The notes: a model not told the origin generated them from the sequence alone. Shown: positions 25,276 to 38,300, counted from the stretch's first letter. The stretch is 64,000 nucleotides of DNA from Warburgia ugandensis (GCA_035236585.1 CP141133.1:43913729-43977728); one strand, 5' to 3'. Numbers and translations are program-made.

Positions 25276-25390
25276 ATTCATCCAGTCACATTACAGTACA
25301 AATATGTCCAAAGGAGAGATTATAATCCAAGTCTAGTTTAAGATAGAAGTAGTTGTATAGAGGACTGATAGAATTTTGGTTTATGAGTAG

Positions 25391-26472
25391 ATGCCACCAA
25401 AGAGAGTCACAAGGCAGACAGCTCAAAATACTCCAGAAGACAATATGGAGAGGGTAACCATGAGTAATATGGAAGAGATGATGACAAGGATGTTAAGGAA
25501 CCTCCTTCCTCACCTATAACAACCCCAAGGTTCATCACCTCCTGTAGAAATACCAAGTACGCATGCTCAGGCTCAGCCTGAGGTGAGACATACTACACCA
25601 ACACCACCACCAGCTACTCCCACACTTGGATAAGGGCAATCTTCCTTTGTACCAAGTGAAGAAGTCAGAAAATCCCCATTAGGACCAGAAAAGATTGACA
25701 AAATGCTGGAGAGATTTCAAAAGAGGGTTACAATGTATGATGACAAGGGTGAAGCTGAAAAGGCTGAAGAATGGATATATGAAGTTGAAAAGACTTTTAG
25801 TGCACTACGTACTCCTTCAGAGTTGAAGGTGAAATTTGCCACATATTTATTCAAACAAGAAGCTGCATTTTGGTGGAGATCAGCTAACAACACCTTCTCA
25901 AAATCTGAAGATACTACATGGGAAGAATTTAAGGAAGTATTCAACCATAAATATTTTCCTTCTCATATACAACAAAGGAAGTTGACAGAGTTTTTGAACT
26001 AAAGTAAGGGGATATGTCAGTGGTGGACTATGATAACAAGTTCACACAACTAAGGTGATTTGCGCCTCATGTGTGTGACACAGAAACACACACTGTGGAT
26101 CGATTCATTGAAGGTCTACACTCAGGGCTGAAATTAAAGGTGCTGTGTACTAAATCCACTACCTTGACAGACTGTGTAGAAATGGCCTCCAAGTTTGAAG
26201 ATGAGTACAAAAAGGGTCAAATTACCAAGTTCAGTGGAGGAGGACACAATAACCCAAGGCCTTTCTAGAAGAATAAAAGACCTTGGAACAATTTTAAGCC
26301 TCAAAGAAATCAACGGAACAATGCACCAAGGCCAAATAGACATCCATGTCCAAGATGTAGAAAATTTCACGAAGGCAATATCTGTCCACGACCTATACAA
26401 CAACAACCACAATGATTTCTAATCAAGTGTGACAATTGTGGGGAGTATGGACATATCGCCGCCCACTGTACC
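25391..26472 (+). pseudogene. Tekay-like gag, broken by stops and a frameshift
   Basis: The start ATG at 25391 opens with MPPKR, followed by a Met-rich helix and a Pro/Gln-rich stretch. The core from 25703 contains AEEWIYEVEKTF, KFATYLF, AAFWWRS and WEEFKEVF, which is the chromovirus gag fold. After one base is lost near 25999 the frame continues with DYDNKFTQL and FAPHV. A zinc knuckle of form C-x2-C-x4-H-x4-C (starting CDNCGEYGH) lies at 26428-26469. In-frame stops are at 25517, 25631, 26005, 26056, 26266 and 26413. Gag would package the RNA genome. It shares one polyprotein frame with pol, as is usual for this clade. Confidence 0.9.
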
Positions 26473-27129
26473 AAACCATTGGCAGTCAGGGAAGCAAAAC
26501 TAGAAATTGCTCCTCGACACCCAGGAAGGGTCTTCTCCATCACTGACAACCAAGCTGGACCATCCAATGCGGTAATTGAAGGTACACTACTTGTAGCAGA
26601 CAAATATGCCAAAGTACTGTTTGATTCTGGATCTACGCATTCCTTGATATCTTGTGAATTTGCATCTAGTATACAACTATTAGTGAAAAACTTGGGATTT
26701 GATCTAGATGTAACAACTCCAGTTGGAAAAACAGTTAAACTACAAGAATACTTGCATAATGTACCTCTAGAAGTATTGGGCAAAAGAATGGACATAGACC
26801 TCATTTTATTGAACATAGAGGATTTTGACATCATACTGGGTATGGACTGGTTAGTAAAATACTGGGTAGTTATGGACTGTCACAAGAAGAAACTCACATT
26901 TAGTATACCAGGGGCGAAAGTATTAACACTGTATGGGAAACACAATGACTTAGACAAATCCATCATCTCAGCTATGAAGGCAGTCAAACATATGACCAAG
27001 GGGTGTCAGGCATTTTTAGCAATAGTGGTTTCCTTAGATATTGAACAGCCCAGGATAATAGAAATTGAAGTGGTCAGGGAATTCCAAGATGTTTTTCCTG
27101 AAGAACTACCAGAGTTACCCCCACACTGA
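26473..27129 (+). pseudogene. Tekay-like aspartic protease and linker to RT
   Basis: This 216-codon open stretch continues directly from the zinc knuckle in the same frame. The catalytic motif is DSGSTHSLIS with Asp at 26623-26625. It is followed by MDIDLILLN, the flap region, FDIILGMDWL (near 26824-26853) and CHKKKLTF. The C-terminal part leads into RT with VVREFQDVFPEELPELPP, the standard entry to a gypsy RT. A TGA at 27127-27129 interrupts the linker. The protease would cut the polyprotein, and its active-site residues look intact. Confidence 0.9.
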
Positions 27130-28054
27130 GAAATTGAGTCTACCATTGAAGTAATTTCTGGTACAACTCCAATTTCTAAAGCACCTTATAGGATGGCCCC
27201 AGCAGAGTTGAAAGAGTTAAAAGGACAAATTGCAAGAATTGTTAGAAAAAGGGTTTGTTAGACCAAGTAGTTCACCATGGGGAGCACCAGTAATATTTGT
27301 GAAGAAGAAGGATGGGTCAATGAGATTATGCATTGATTATAGAATGTTGAATAGTGTCACAGTGAAAAATAGGTATCCCTTACCTTGCATTGATGACCTC
27401 TTTGATCAACTCCAATCTGCTAAGGTCTTTTCCAAAATTGACCTTAGATCAGGATATCATCAATTGCGCATTAAGGATGAAGACATACCCAAGTCAGCAT
27501 TCAGAACTCAATATGGGCATTACGAGTTTCTAGTCATGTCTTTTGGGCTGACCAATGCACCAGTAGTGTTTATGGATTTGATGAATAGAATCTTCAAAGA
27601 ATTTTTGGATAAATTTGTGATTGTATTTATCGACGATATACTGATTTACTCTACCAATATCAAAGAACATCAAGAACACTTACGAATTGTACTAAATACC
27701 CTCAGAACACATAAACCGTTTGGTAAATTTAGTAAGTGTGAATTCTGGTTAGAGAAGGTCAATGTTTTAGGTCATGTAATTTTCAAGAATGGAGTAGAAG
27801 TGGACCCCACCAAGATTGAAGCAGTAATGAATTGGGAGAAACCTAAAACAGTAACAGAAATACGTAGTTTTCTTGGACTAGCAGGATACTACCATACATT
27901 CATTCAAGGGTTCTCTCGTCTAACTCTTCCTATGACTTCTTTGACAAGAAACGGGGTACAATTCACTTGGTCAGAAGAATGTGGAAATAGTTTTCAAGAG
28001 CTAAAGAAGAGGTTAACTACAGCACCAGTATTAACTTTGCCAGTTGGAGTGGGG
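27130..28054 (+). pseudogene. Tekay-like reverse transcriptase
   Basis: The domain reads through in one frame from 27230 after a +1 shift near 27226. Motifs in order: [87 protein letters not shown], then the active site FIDDILIYS with both Asp codons at 27632-27637. The thumb follows ([28 protein letters not shown]). The catalytic residues are present, unlike in the Athila-like copies. The frame is lost near 28055, where one base is missing before RNase H. The domain would copy the element's RNA into DNA. Confidence 0.93.
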
Positions 28055-28440
28055 GATATGAAATATATTGTGATGCTTCAGGCAAAGGGTTAGGAGGTGC
28101 ATTAATGCAAAATGGGAAGGTCATTGCTTATGCATCTAGACAATTGAAGAAACATGAAATAAATTACCCAGTACATGACCTAGAATTGGCAGCTACAGTT
28201 TTTGCATTGAAAATTTGGAGACATTATTTGTATGGAGAAAAATTCAATGTATTTACAGATCATAAGAGTCTCAAATACATCTTCACTCAGGCTGATTTAA
28301 ATATAAGACAAAGGAGATGGATAGAGTATATCAAAGACTACGATTTTTCCATCCAATACCATCCTGGAAAGGTAAATGTAGTAGCTGATGCATTAAGTAG
28401 ACAACCAAGAGCTCTACTCACAAACATCACAATTAAATCA
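28055..28440 (+). pseudogene. Tekay-like RNase H
   Basis: After the -1 shift near 28055 the frame holds [14 protein letters not shown], with the first catalytic Asp at 28072-28074. It continues with [31 protein letters not shown] (catalytic Glu), [11 protein letters not shown] (Asp) and [10 protein letters not shown] (last Asp region). All residues expected for a gypsy RNase H are present. It directly precedes the integrase in the same frame, with a linker of about 40 codons. Confidence 0.92.
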
Positions 28441-29907
28441 GCTTTTGTTGAAAGAGTCCTTAAAGCCCAAGAAGAAGATACAACAACTCAGGAATTGTGT
28501 GAAAATAAAGGATTTGTTAAGGGGACAGATCGGGGCATACGTTTTCAAGAGAGATTGGTGGTTCCTTCAAATAAATGTCTGAGAAAGGAATTAATACAAG
28601 AAGCCCATCAGTCTAAGTTTTCTATACACCCTGGAGGTACAAAGATGTATCAAGATTTAAAAAGAAACTTTTGGTGGGAAGGCATGAAGAGAGAAATAGG
28701 AGAATTTGTGGCTAAATGTCTAAATTGTCAACAAGTAAAGGCTAAACACCAAAGACCAGCTGGAATGTTACAAACATTGGAACTTCCAGAATGCAAATGG
28801 GACAATATCACTATGGATTTTGTAGTGGGATTGCCAAGGACCCGGGCAGGCCATGACATGATTTGGGTGGTTGTGGATAGGCTAACAAAGTCAGCACATT
28901 TCCTTCCAATTAGACAAAACCAATCAGTTGACAGTCTAGCTATGTTATACATTAAAGAAATAGTAAGACTTCATGGGATTCCATTATCCATTATCTCGGA
29001 TAGGGATGGAAGATTTACTTCGAGATGTTGGAAGAGTGTACAACAAGCCTTGGGAACCTCACTTAAACTCAGTACAACATTTCACCCTCAAACAGATGGT
29101 CAATCAGAAAGGACTATTCAAACCTTAGAAGATATGTTGAGAGCATATGCATTAGATTGGAAAGGGAGTTGGGATGAACATCTTCCTTTAGTAGAATTTG
29201 CATATAACAACAATTTTCAGGCAAGTATTGGTATGGCACCATACGAAACATTGTATGGACGGCCATGTCGATCACCAACCTGTTGGAGTGAAGTTGGAGA
29301 ATGAAGGCTGATAAAGTTAGAACTAGTGGAACAATGTGTAGACAAGGTCAGATTGATACAGAAGAGGTTGTTAACAGCACACAGTCGACACAAGAGTTAC
29401 GCAGATAAAAGACATAGAAACCTGGAATTTGATGTGGGGGAGCACGTATTTCTAAAAGTATCACCTGTCAAAGGAGTAATGAGGTTTGGAAGGAAAGGAA
29501 AACTTAGTCCTAGATTCATTGGTCCATTTGAAATCTTAGAAAGAGTTGGTCTAGTGGCCTACAAATTAGCCTTACCACCCAAACTCTCATAAATACATAG
29601 TGTCTTTCATGTGTCTATGCTAAGGAAATACCTCTAAGATGACACACATGTACTTCAAAGGGTACCAGAAGAGCTAAAGCCTGACCTAACCTTCGAAGAG
29701 AAGGCAATACGAATTATGGACCGCAAGGAATAGAAGTTAAGAACCAAAAGCATTCCATTAGTCAAAGTCCTATGGCAACATCACTCTATTGAGGAAGCCA
29801 CGTGGGAAACGGAAGTAGAAATGAGGAAGACACACCCTAGTTTGTTTGAGCAAGTAGTGTATTACAAATTTCGAGGACGAAATTATTGTAAGGGGGGAAG
29901 ATTGTAA
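28441..29907 (+). pseudogene. Tekay-like integrase with GPF motif and chromodomain-like tail
   Basis: The zinc-binding region shows [13 protein letters not shown] and CLNCQQVK (28600-28740). The core has MDFVVGLP (first Asp), [12 protein letters not shown] (second Asp) and [16 protein letters not shown] (Glu), a complete D,D-35-E set. After a TGA at 29302 the same frame continues with the KLSPRFIGPFEI segment (29500 region). Past a TAA at 29590 comes IHSVFHVSML. Past a TAA at 29635 and a TAG at 29731 comes a chromodomain-like end (PLVKVLW, then EEATWE, MRKTHPSLFE; 29755-29850). The frame ends in the first bases of the 3' LTR at 29907. Such tails are thought to direct chromoviruses to heterochromatin. 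Confidence 0.92.
29891..29900 (+). other. Polypurine tract
   Basis: AGGGGGGAAG immediately before the 3' LTR start, where plus-strand DNA synthesis would be primed. It overlaps the end of the polyprotein frame. Confidence 0.85.
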
Positions 29908-31124
29908 TAACCCCAATTTTTGTAATTAATTGAGAAAAATCAATAAAGTTTGAGTTTCAGATATTTCGAGCTGAAATATTAGGGTTATTTAAAATATACC
30001 TTTTATAAAATTATAATCAAATCATAAGATATGTAAAATTGAAATTAAACTTAGCAAACCCTTCAAAATGATTGTAAGCAAGACAAATTTCGAATTCGGA
30101 TGAGAAATCCTTAAGTTTTTCATTTCTTGGACAAAAGGGGTAAAATAGTAAATTTACCCAAAACTCAAAATATTCTAAAAATCAAAATATGAAACATCAA
30201 AATTTAGAATGTATTGAGAAATACGAATCCAACGCCACTAAGTACACTCAAATCCGAGATCATGGGAATAAAACCCAAAATTTTATGCATAAATGGCAAA
30301 ACGGTCTTTTTACACCATGTGGGGCCCACATGGGGCCCACAAGGGACCCAACAACCAATTTTATCAGCAGCCCACATGAATCATGGGTCAACAAACATCA
30401 GCTAGTCTTGGGGAAGAAAAATTAGGCATGGGAGCATTGAAGACTTTCATGCCATTTAATAATAAAAAAAATAAAATATTATAATCATGGAAAAAGACCC
30501 AAAATGCCTATAAATACAACCCAAAAAACCTCATAAAATACCCACGAAATTCTCTTCACTCTCCCTGAAAAATTAGATCTAGATCCCTCCCCAAAAATCC
30601 AAAATTTCCAAGAGATAGATCTCTTTTCAACTTGTTTTTCTTTTTAGATTGGAACAAGAGACCTAAAATCAATTAGGCACTCTGTTCCATATCTAATTTG
30701 ATCAATTCCCCCATCCAAAACTTCCCAACATATCTATTCTACAAAACCCCCAAAGAAATTTCAAGATCCAACGGTTCAAACAACGGATATTTGCAAGAAA
30801 GGTGGATTTTAGGCCATAACTTCATGAACAAGGTATTTTTTTTAAATTGGGCTTATAACCGAGGTTTTCTCTCCAATCAGGTAGGTGGAAATCCTTTTCA
30901 TAGATGTTTAGTACTGTTTTATGTAGTTTTTATTTTACTGTAATTTATTTTGGTAATAAAAAGGTAAAAATAAAGTAAACAACAGAACCCTTAATTATGC
31001 ATGATAGAGTGCTCAGATGAAAAATCTGACTATACCAATCGATCCAGAAGGGTCCAAAATCCCTAGGGTAGAATTTTCATAGAAATTAGAGATGTTTTGG
31101 GCCCTCAATTGAAAGGGAATTGAT

Positions 31125-31500
31125 TGGACGGTTTAGAATGGACTGTCCAATCTCCGGATCAAACGGCGCCCAAGACGCACACGTGACGCACCTATGGAAC
31201 AGTGCGTACGCTGCACGTGGAGCGTCGTCCCAAGCAAGGCGATGGGGCGTCCGTCAAATTCACGAGCGGACGCGCCCAGCGACAGCCCAGTTTACGGGCA
31301 CGCGGATGACGGGGTTCCACTCGTCCAATCCGCGTCTGTGGACGCTCGACAATGGCGCTTCGTCATTTTCTCCCAGCGGACATGCCCGACGAACCGAATG
31401 TCTCCGCCTGGTTTGGTTCGTTCCGTCTGACTAATCTGGGCCATCCGTTCCTTGGGCCCAGATCAAATCCAGGCCCTAGGAAGGACTGTGAACTTCCAGC
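31125..31500 (+). other. GC-rich island in the 3' LTR
   Basis: Counterpart of 21765-22140. By eye, about 28 of 165 positions differ between the two copies in the core (31199-31365 against 21839-22005), mostly transitions, while flanking LTR sequence differs at only a few percent. Confidence 0.75.
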
Positions 31501-34110
31501 TTCAATTCCGGAGTCATCTGAATAAAATAGATATGTTATTTAGTAAAAACTTTCTGTATTAAAGAAATAAGTTTCTAATTTCATAGATTCTCAAGATCTG
31601 AGATGATCAGATCTTAAAAACATGTTTTAATAATTATATACTATTGAAATAAAGTGAGATCTATGGTTTAATTGGATATATATGAGATATATGAAGGGAT
31701 CTACCCATTATGGTAGAAAAACCCTAAAAATACAAAGGGACCCAAGATCAAGTGTGATTAGACCCTTGGGATGGAAAGAATAAATATTGATATGATGAAA
31801 TCCAAGGAAATCATGAATGGATTATGTCAAAAATAGATCAATATGATCTTTTGACCTTAATAGAGAAAATTCCCTAAATATAACTAAAATACTTAATCAG
31901 AGGAAAAGATGTAAGATCAAATGGTTGGATCATAAGTAAAGGTTTCTAAAAATGTTAATGTAATTAGTTTCATAGCATTTTAAATATGATTATGTTATAA
32001 AGCATGCTAGTATAACATTTAGACTTTAGCATGATATGGGATTTCATTGTTATCATAAGGTGTAAGATTTAATTTAAGTACCTTGCCTCATTATCATTAA
32101 AGGTTAAATTAGGTAGTTTTATGCTTTGAATTTATAATTGATTTATGGTTAAATGTTATTAGTAGATTTACTTGTTATGAGATAAAGAGCATAAAACATC
32201 AAAAATGTATTCTAATGAGAAAGTAGAATTTCATTACACAAATAAGAATGGAGTACTTTGGACTTAATTAGTAAGGGCTATAGTTAGTAGGACAATATAA
32301 GGATTATCAAGTCCTTGGCCCAAATTAGGGAAAAGAATAATAAACCCCATGAATGACATTCTAAATATTCATGGACTGAATTAAAATCCATTAGAAAGAG
32401 TACTTAGGGTAAACATGCTTATAGGAACCTTATGAAAGGTTGAGCTATGGTCATTCTAGTGAATGATGAACATAGTGGTTAAGGGGGTTATCTAATAGAG
32501 CCTCGCTCTTCCCCTACCTTCTGTTGACATTTGTGAGGTCTATACGCCTCCTTACATGAGGATTGAAGTAACCACTTTGTGTTCACCCACTCAGCTAGTA
32601 AGCCTTAGCCAATTGGAAATAAGAGGAGCAGTCTAGATTTAGGCTTGAATAAGGTACCTTCAACCAGCACATTTTCTGGTTGAATAATAATAATAAGAGC
32701 ATAAAAGGTTTGTAAATTACCTAACCCTAATAAAAATAGTAAGTAAGATAAGGATGATCAAACAAGATCCATTAGATCTTGGATGATCAAGAACAATTAG
32801 AATAAGAACACTATATTATACTTAGTATGCATGTTTATTAGTATACTTGTTATAGTTCATTAGATTAGATTACCCAAACCCTTGATCAAAGATGATTTAA
32901 GGAAGAGAACCAAGATCATCCTCTATAGGGATGATCCAAGAACTGAACTTAGATCAAAGAAGAACTAGATGATAGAAGATCTAGGACCTTGATCTTTATC
33001 AACATGTGTAGATTCTCAATCAAAGGATTTATGAAAGATCAAGATCAAGGAGATGGACATACAAAGACTTAGACATAGAAAAATACTTAGATATGAATGA
33101 TCTAAAGGTCATTCTAATCATCAGATCTAGTGATCAATAGGATTGTTCATAATTTATATATTGACAATATGTATAGATGTACAGATTACATACATCAATC
33201 AGGATCATGGAAGATTGGAGAAAAGAGATCAATCCTTAAAGCTAGGAGGATTTGATGAATGCATACATGATTGTAATCATGATCTTATGTTGACAAGAGT
33301 AATGATAATACTTGTACTAAATCTCTTGGAAACCTTATGATCCAACCAAACACATATAAGATGGTTAAGGACTAAATTATAAGTGAATAGGGAACTAGGA
33401 AATATTTCAGCCCTAAGTAAACAGACATATGGTCTGATATATATGAAATTTATTTTACATACAAGCTTGGAGGCTTGTGAGTTTGTTTTAATAGGCATAA
33501 GCCTAGGGGAATGCTATTGCTAGAGGAGTTATGAGGGTTTGGCCACCCGCTCCTTGAAATTTGATGATATGATGATACCTTGCCCAATGAGAGGCTAAAA
33601 GTCGGGTGGTGGCAATTATGGGAAGGCCACCACTGTGAAAGTCTTGCCCCCCATACGGGCAGTAACATAATATTTTCCACCATGGTATCAGTGGTGAACA
33701 GGGCAGTTATCCAAGCGCGCTAATACGGATCAGACTGCAGCATAGCAACCTTTCTAATTATTGTGCACTATGATGCATATGAGAATAGGCATAGTGAAAT
33801 GCCTTATGTTATAGCATAATGAAATGCTAGGTAATTGTATATTACCAATATTTCCCAAGAAGGAAAATTCCCAGTATAAGATTAGCTGTAATACTAAATT
33901 CTCAAAATGAAGAGAATTGATCAGTTTAGTTGGGAATGATATTTGACTATTTTCACGAATTTAACTGGTTTACCCATGAAGGGTATGTATGTATATAGAT
34001 ATACATAACTTACAAAGTAAAGAGTATGTTTAAGGATAATGGGATTATGAAGTATTAGAATTACATTGTCAATGTTATGTTTCTTGAATCCCCTACCAAG
34101 CATTGCTTGT

Positions 34111-34139
34111 TGAGATATTGTACTTGTTGCAATATCTCA
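34111..34139 (+). other. Conserved LTR stem-loop, 3' LTR copy
   Basis: Arms TGAGATATTG (34111-34120) and CAATATCTCA (34130-34139) are perfect over 10 bp. The outermost pair of the 5' LTR copy is lost here. Confidence 0.7.
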
Positions 34140-34546
34140 GATAGAGGGAAGGAGAGTTAGGAGCGGAAGACTATAGAAGACTTGAAGAGAATAATCTTCA
34201 GGGTATACCCTTGAAGACATGTATTTTTCTTTGTTGAGAGTTTTATTGTATGGTGAGCTTGAGTTTTGGATTATGTAATTTGGACAAGTATTGTACTAGA
34301 TTTGGCTGTACTGTGAACCACTGGATGGATCCTAGAGTTTAATAAAAAGTATATTCCTTCAATGGAATTTTATTTTGTACACAAATTGTACTTATGTTAT
34401 GTATGAAGTGGTGACTTGGGTTTTCAAAACAAGTTCTAAAGAAAAGATTTTCCGCTACTTTGTTTTGCGAAAAAATTTTACACTCTTAAGGGCCCTGCCT
34501 TTCAAAATACATTACAAAATGTGTTACAAAAACCCTGGTCGTAACA

Positions 34547-34551
34547 AAATT
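34547..34551 (+). repeat. Right target-site duplication of the young element (AAATT)
   Basis: Exact copy of 20622-20626, directly after the terminal CA of the 3' LTR. Confidence 0.93.
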
Positions 34552-35117
34552 ATCTTGATTTTCCCTACAAAACCAGACATAGATCCATTCCTAAAAACCC
34601 AAAACTCCCAAAATATTTCTCTCTTTTATTTTCTCTCTCCTCTCTGTAGATTGGAACAAGAGACCTAAATTCAATTAGGCACTCTGTTCCAATCAAATAT
34701 CATATATCTCACTGTAGAAAAATTTCTACTATACCTTAGCTACAAAACGCCCAAAGAAATTTCAAGATCTAACGGTTCAAATGACGAAAATCATAAGATA
34801 AGTGGATCTTGGGCTATCTTATTATCAAAACTGGTATTCTCTTAAATTGGACTATATAACCAACATTTTTCTCCAATCAGGTAGGTGGAACTACTAACAT
34901 ATTTATTGTTGTTTAATGAAAATTTTATTTTACTGTAATTTGATTTGGGTGAAAAATTGTAAAAATAAATTAAATACCAGAACCTTCAATTCATGATGAT
35001 TGAGGGCTAAGATGGAAAATATGGCCCTACCAATCGATGCAGAAGGCTCCGAAACTTCTAGGGTAAAAGTTTCAAAAAATTATATTAAGTTTTGGACCCT
35101 CAATTGATAGTGATTGA

Positions 35118-35370
35118 TTGGACGGTCCAGAATGGACTGTCCGATCTCCTGATCAGATTAGGTTCCCTAGGACGGTGTGCAAAATGCAGCGTGCGCAACA
35201 TCATCCCAACGGGATGACTGTGCATAAGCAACATTCCAGGGCGGGAGCATCCGTCTTGCATCCCGGTGATGGGCATGCGACGACTAGAGCGTTCCGCCTG
35301 AACATTTTGCCCGAATGATCTAGGCCATCCATTTCGATGGGCCCAGATCATATCAAGGCCTTAGGAATGG
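35118..35370 (+). other. GC-rich island in the older solo LTR
   Basis: Same position as the islands of the young LTRs but shorter and with fewer CG steps; it retains recognisable edges ('tggacggtccagaatggac' on the left, 'gggcccagatca' on the right). It fits an older, more decayed copy. Confidence 0.65.
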
Positions 35371-38300
35371 ACTGTGAACTTTTAGACTCAATTCAGGAGT
35401 CATATGAACTCCAAATTGAGATTGGAAAGAACCTATAGAAAGCTTACAACCTTTAGTTTCTTATGAAATGATAAAATGTAGAAAATATCTTATGAAACTT
35501 TTTGTATTTAGGAAATAAGTTTTCAATTTCCAAGATCTTGGTAATCTATTTTAATAATGATATTCTATTAAAATAAAGTGATATTTATGGTTTATTTGGA
35601 CATATCTGAGATATATTAAGGGATCTATCTGTTGTGGTAGAAAAACCCTAAAAATACAAAGAGACCCACTTGATCAATGAGATCAAGTGTGATTAGATCC
35701 TTTGGATGGATTAATGAAGGTTAATATGATGAAATCCAAGGAGATCATGGATTGAATATGACAAAAACAAAGCAATATGATCTTTGGACCTTAATGAAAA
35801 AAAACCCCTAAATGTAATTAAAACCCTTGATTAAAAGAAAAGATCTAAGATCAAATGGTTGGATCATAAGTAAGGGTTTCTAAAAATATTAATGTAATTA
35901 GTTTCATTTTCTATTAATAGCATTTTAAATGTGATTTAAGTTATAAAGCATGCTAGTGCAACTTTTAGACTTTAGCATGATATGTGATTGTTATAATAGG
36001 TTGCTAGATTTAATTATCTTAGGGGAATGTTAGTGTGATTTTATGCAAGTGTAATTAAGGACCAAGTTAGTATGATTTCATGCCATTGTAACTTAGGACC
36101 ATGCTAGGATTTCATGTAAGATTATACTATAGTATGAGATTGTACCTTAGGTCCATGTTAGTTTAAATTAAGTTATTAAGGTATATTAGATGGAAATCAT
36201 GCTAGTGTAATTTTAAGTACCTTGTATCATTATCATTAAGTTGTTCAAATATGTAGTATTATGCTTCAAATTTATAATTTATTTATGGTTAAATTTCATT
36301 AGTATATCTACTTGTTATGAGATAAAGAGCATGAAACACCAAAAATGGAATCTAATGAGAAAGTAGAGTTTCATGACACAAATAAGACTGGATTATTTTG
36401 CACTTAATTAGTAAGGGCTATAGTTAGTTGGACAATATAAGGATTATCAAATCCTTGGCCCAAACTAGGAAAATAATAAACCTCATGGATGACATTGTAA
36501 ACATTTATGGACTTAATTAAAATCAATTAGAAAGAGTACTTAGGGTCAACATGCTTATAGGAACCTTATGAAAGGATGAGCTAAGGTCACTCTAGTGAAT
36601 GTTGAACATAGTGGTTAAGGGGGTTGTCTAATAAAGCCTCGCTCTTCCCCTACTTTTCGTTGACGTTTGTGAGGTGTAAACACCTCCTTACATGAGGATT
36701 GAAGTAACCACTTTGTATTCACCCATTCAGCTAGTAAGCCTTAGCCAATTGGAAATAAGAGGAGCAGTCTAGACTTAGGCTGAAATAAGTTGCCTTCAAC
36801 CAGCAAAACATTAATTGGTTGAATAATAATAGTAAGAGAATAAAATGTTAGTAAATTATCTAACCCTAATAAAAACTGTAAGTAAGATAAATATGATCAA
36901 ACAAGATCCATTAGCTCTTGAATGATCAAGAACAATAAGAATAAGAATATTGTATTGAATTTAGTATGCATGTTTATTAGTATGCATGTTATAGATCAAA
37001 TCTAGTTCATTAGATTAGATAATCCAAATGCTCGATCAAAGATGATTCAAGGAAGAAAACCAAGAGCATCCTCCTTAGGGATGATCCAATAACTAAACTT
37101 AGATCAAAGAAGAACTAGACGATAAAAGATCTAGGACCTTGATCTTTATCAACAAGTGTAGATTGTCAATCAAAGGATCTATGAAAGATCAAGATCAAGG
37201 AGATGGACACACAAAGATTTAGACATAGAAAATACTTAGATATGAATGATTTATAGATCATTCTAAACATCAGATCTAGTGATCAATAGAATTGTTCATA
37301 ATTTATATATATTGACAGTGTGTATGGATGTAAAAATTACATACATCAATCAGGATAATGGAAGATCTGGGAAAAGGGATCACTACTTGAAGGTGGGAGG
37401 ATCTGATGAATGCATTTACATGGGATGTACATGATTGAACCCATGACCTTATGTTGACAAGAGTAATGCTAATACTTGTATTAAATCCCTTGAAACCCTT
37501 ATGATCCAACCAAACACATATAAAATGTTTAAGGAGTAGACTCTAAGTGAATAGGGAACTAGAAGATATTTTAGCCATAAGTAAACAGACAGATTGTCTA
37601 ATATGTATGAAATCTATTTTACATACAAGCTTGGAGGCTTGTGATTTTGTTTTAATAGGCATAAGCCTGGGAGATGCTATACTAGAGGAGTTATGAGGGT
37701 TTGGCCACCCGCTTCTTAAAATTTGATGATACCTTGCCCTATGAGAGGCTAAAAGTCAGGTGGGGCAATTATCGGAAGGCCGACACTGTGAAAGTCCTAT
37801 CTCCCCATATGGGTAGTGATATAATATTTTTCACAGTGGTATCAATGGTGAACAGGGTAGTTATCTGAGAGTGCTAGTATGGATCAGACTGCAGTATGGT
37901 AGCCCATTAATTATTTTGCACTATGATGCATATGAGAGTAGGCATAGTGAAATGCTTTATGTTTTAGCATAATGAAATGCTAGGTAATTGTATATTACCA
38001 ATATTTCTCACGAAGGGAAATTCCTAGTGTAGGATTAGCTGAAATACTAAATTCGCATAATAGAAAGAATTGATCAACTTAGTTGGGAATGATATTTGAC
38101 TACTTTCATAAATTTAACTGATTGACGCATGTATAGTATATATGTATATGGATGTACATATATTACAAAGTAAAGAGTAGAGACGTGAATATGTTTAGGG
38201 ATAACGGGATTATGAAGTATTAGAATTATATTTTCAATTATTATGCTTCTTGAGTCCCCTACCAAGAATTGCTTGCTCAAATATTGTAAATGTTGCAATA

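Larger units (their letters stand above)
20627..34546 (+). mobile_element. Tekay/Del-like Ty3-gypsy retrotransposon, structurally complete
   Basis: The element is 13,920 bp: 5' LTR 20627-25260 (4634 bp), PBS, gag-pol 25391-29907, PPT, 3' LTR 29903-34546 (4644 bp), flanked by AAATT duplications. The two LTRs together are twice as long as the internal region (4642 bp). Domain order is gag (CCHC knuckle), protease, RT, RNase H, integrase, GPF motif and a chromodomain-like tail. That order, the tRNA-iMet PBS and very long LTRs point to the Tekay/Del chromovirus clade. The coding region has 11 in-frame stops and 3 frameshifts, so the copy is not autonomous. It lies in the same orientation inside an older solo LTR of its own family. 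Confidence 0.92.
29903..34546 (+). repeat. 3' LTR of the young Tekay-like element
   Basis: It runs TGTAATAACCCC to GGTCGTAACA, with TATA box at 30509-30516, GC-rich island at 31125-31500, stem-loop at 34111-34139 and AATAAA at 34341-34346. Relative to the 5' LTR it has a 15-base duplication near 30175-30190, keeps a 72-base block at about 30767-30838 and lacks about 60 bases near 31517. Confidence 0.93.

Noticed and set aside
26367..26834. 155-codon open frame on the minus strand
   Set aside because: It is the antisense of the zinc knuckle and protease of the young element, which explain the plus strand fully.
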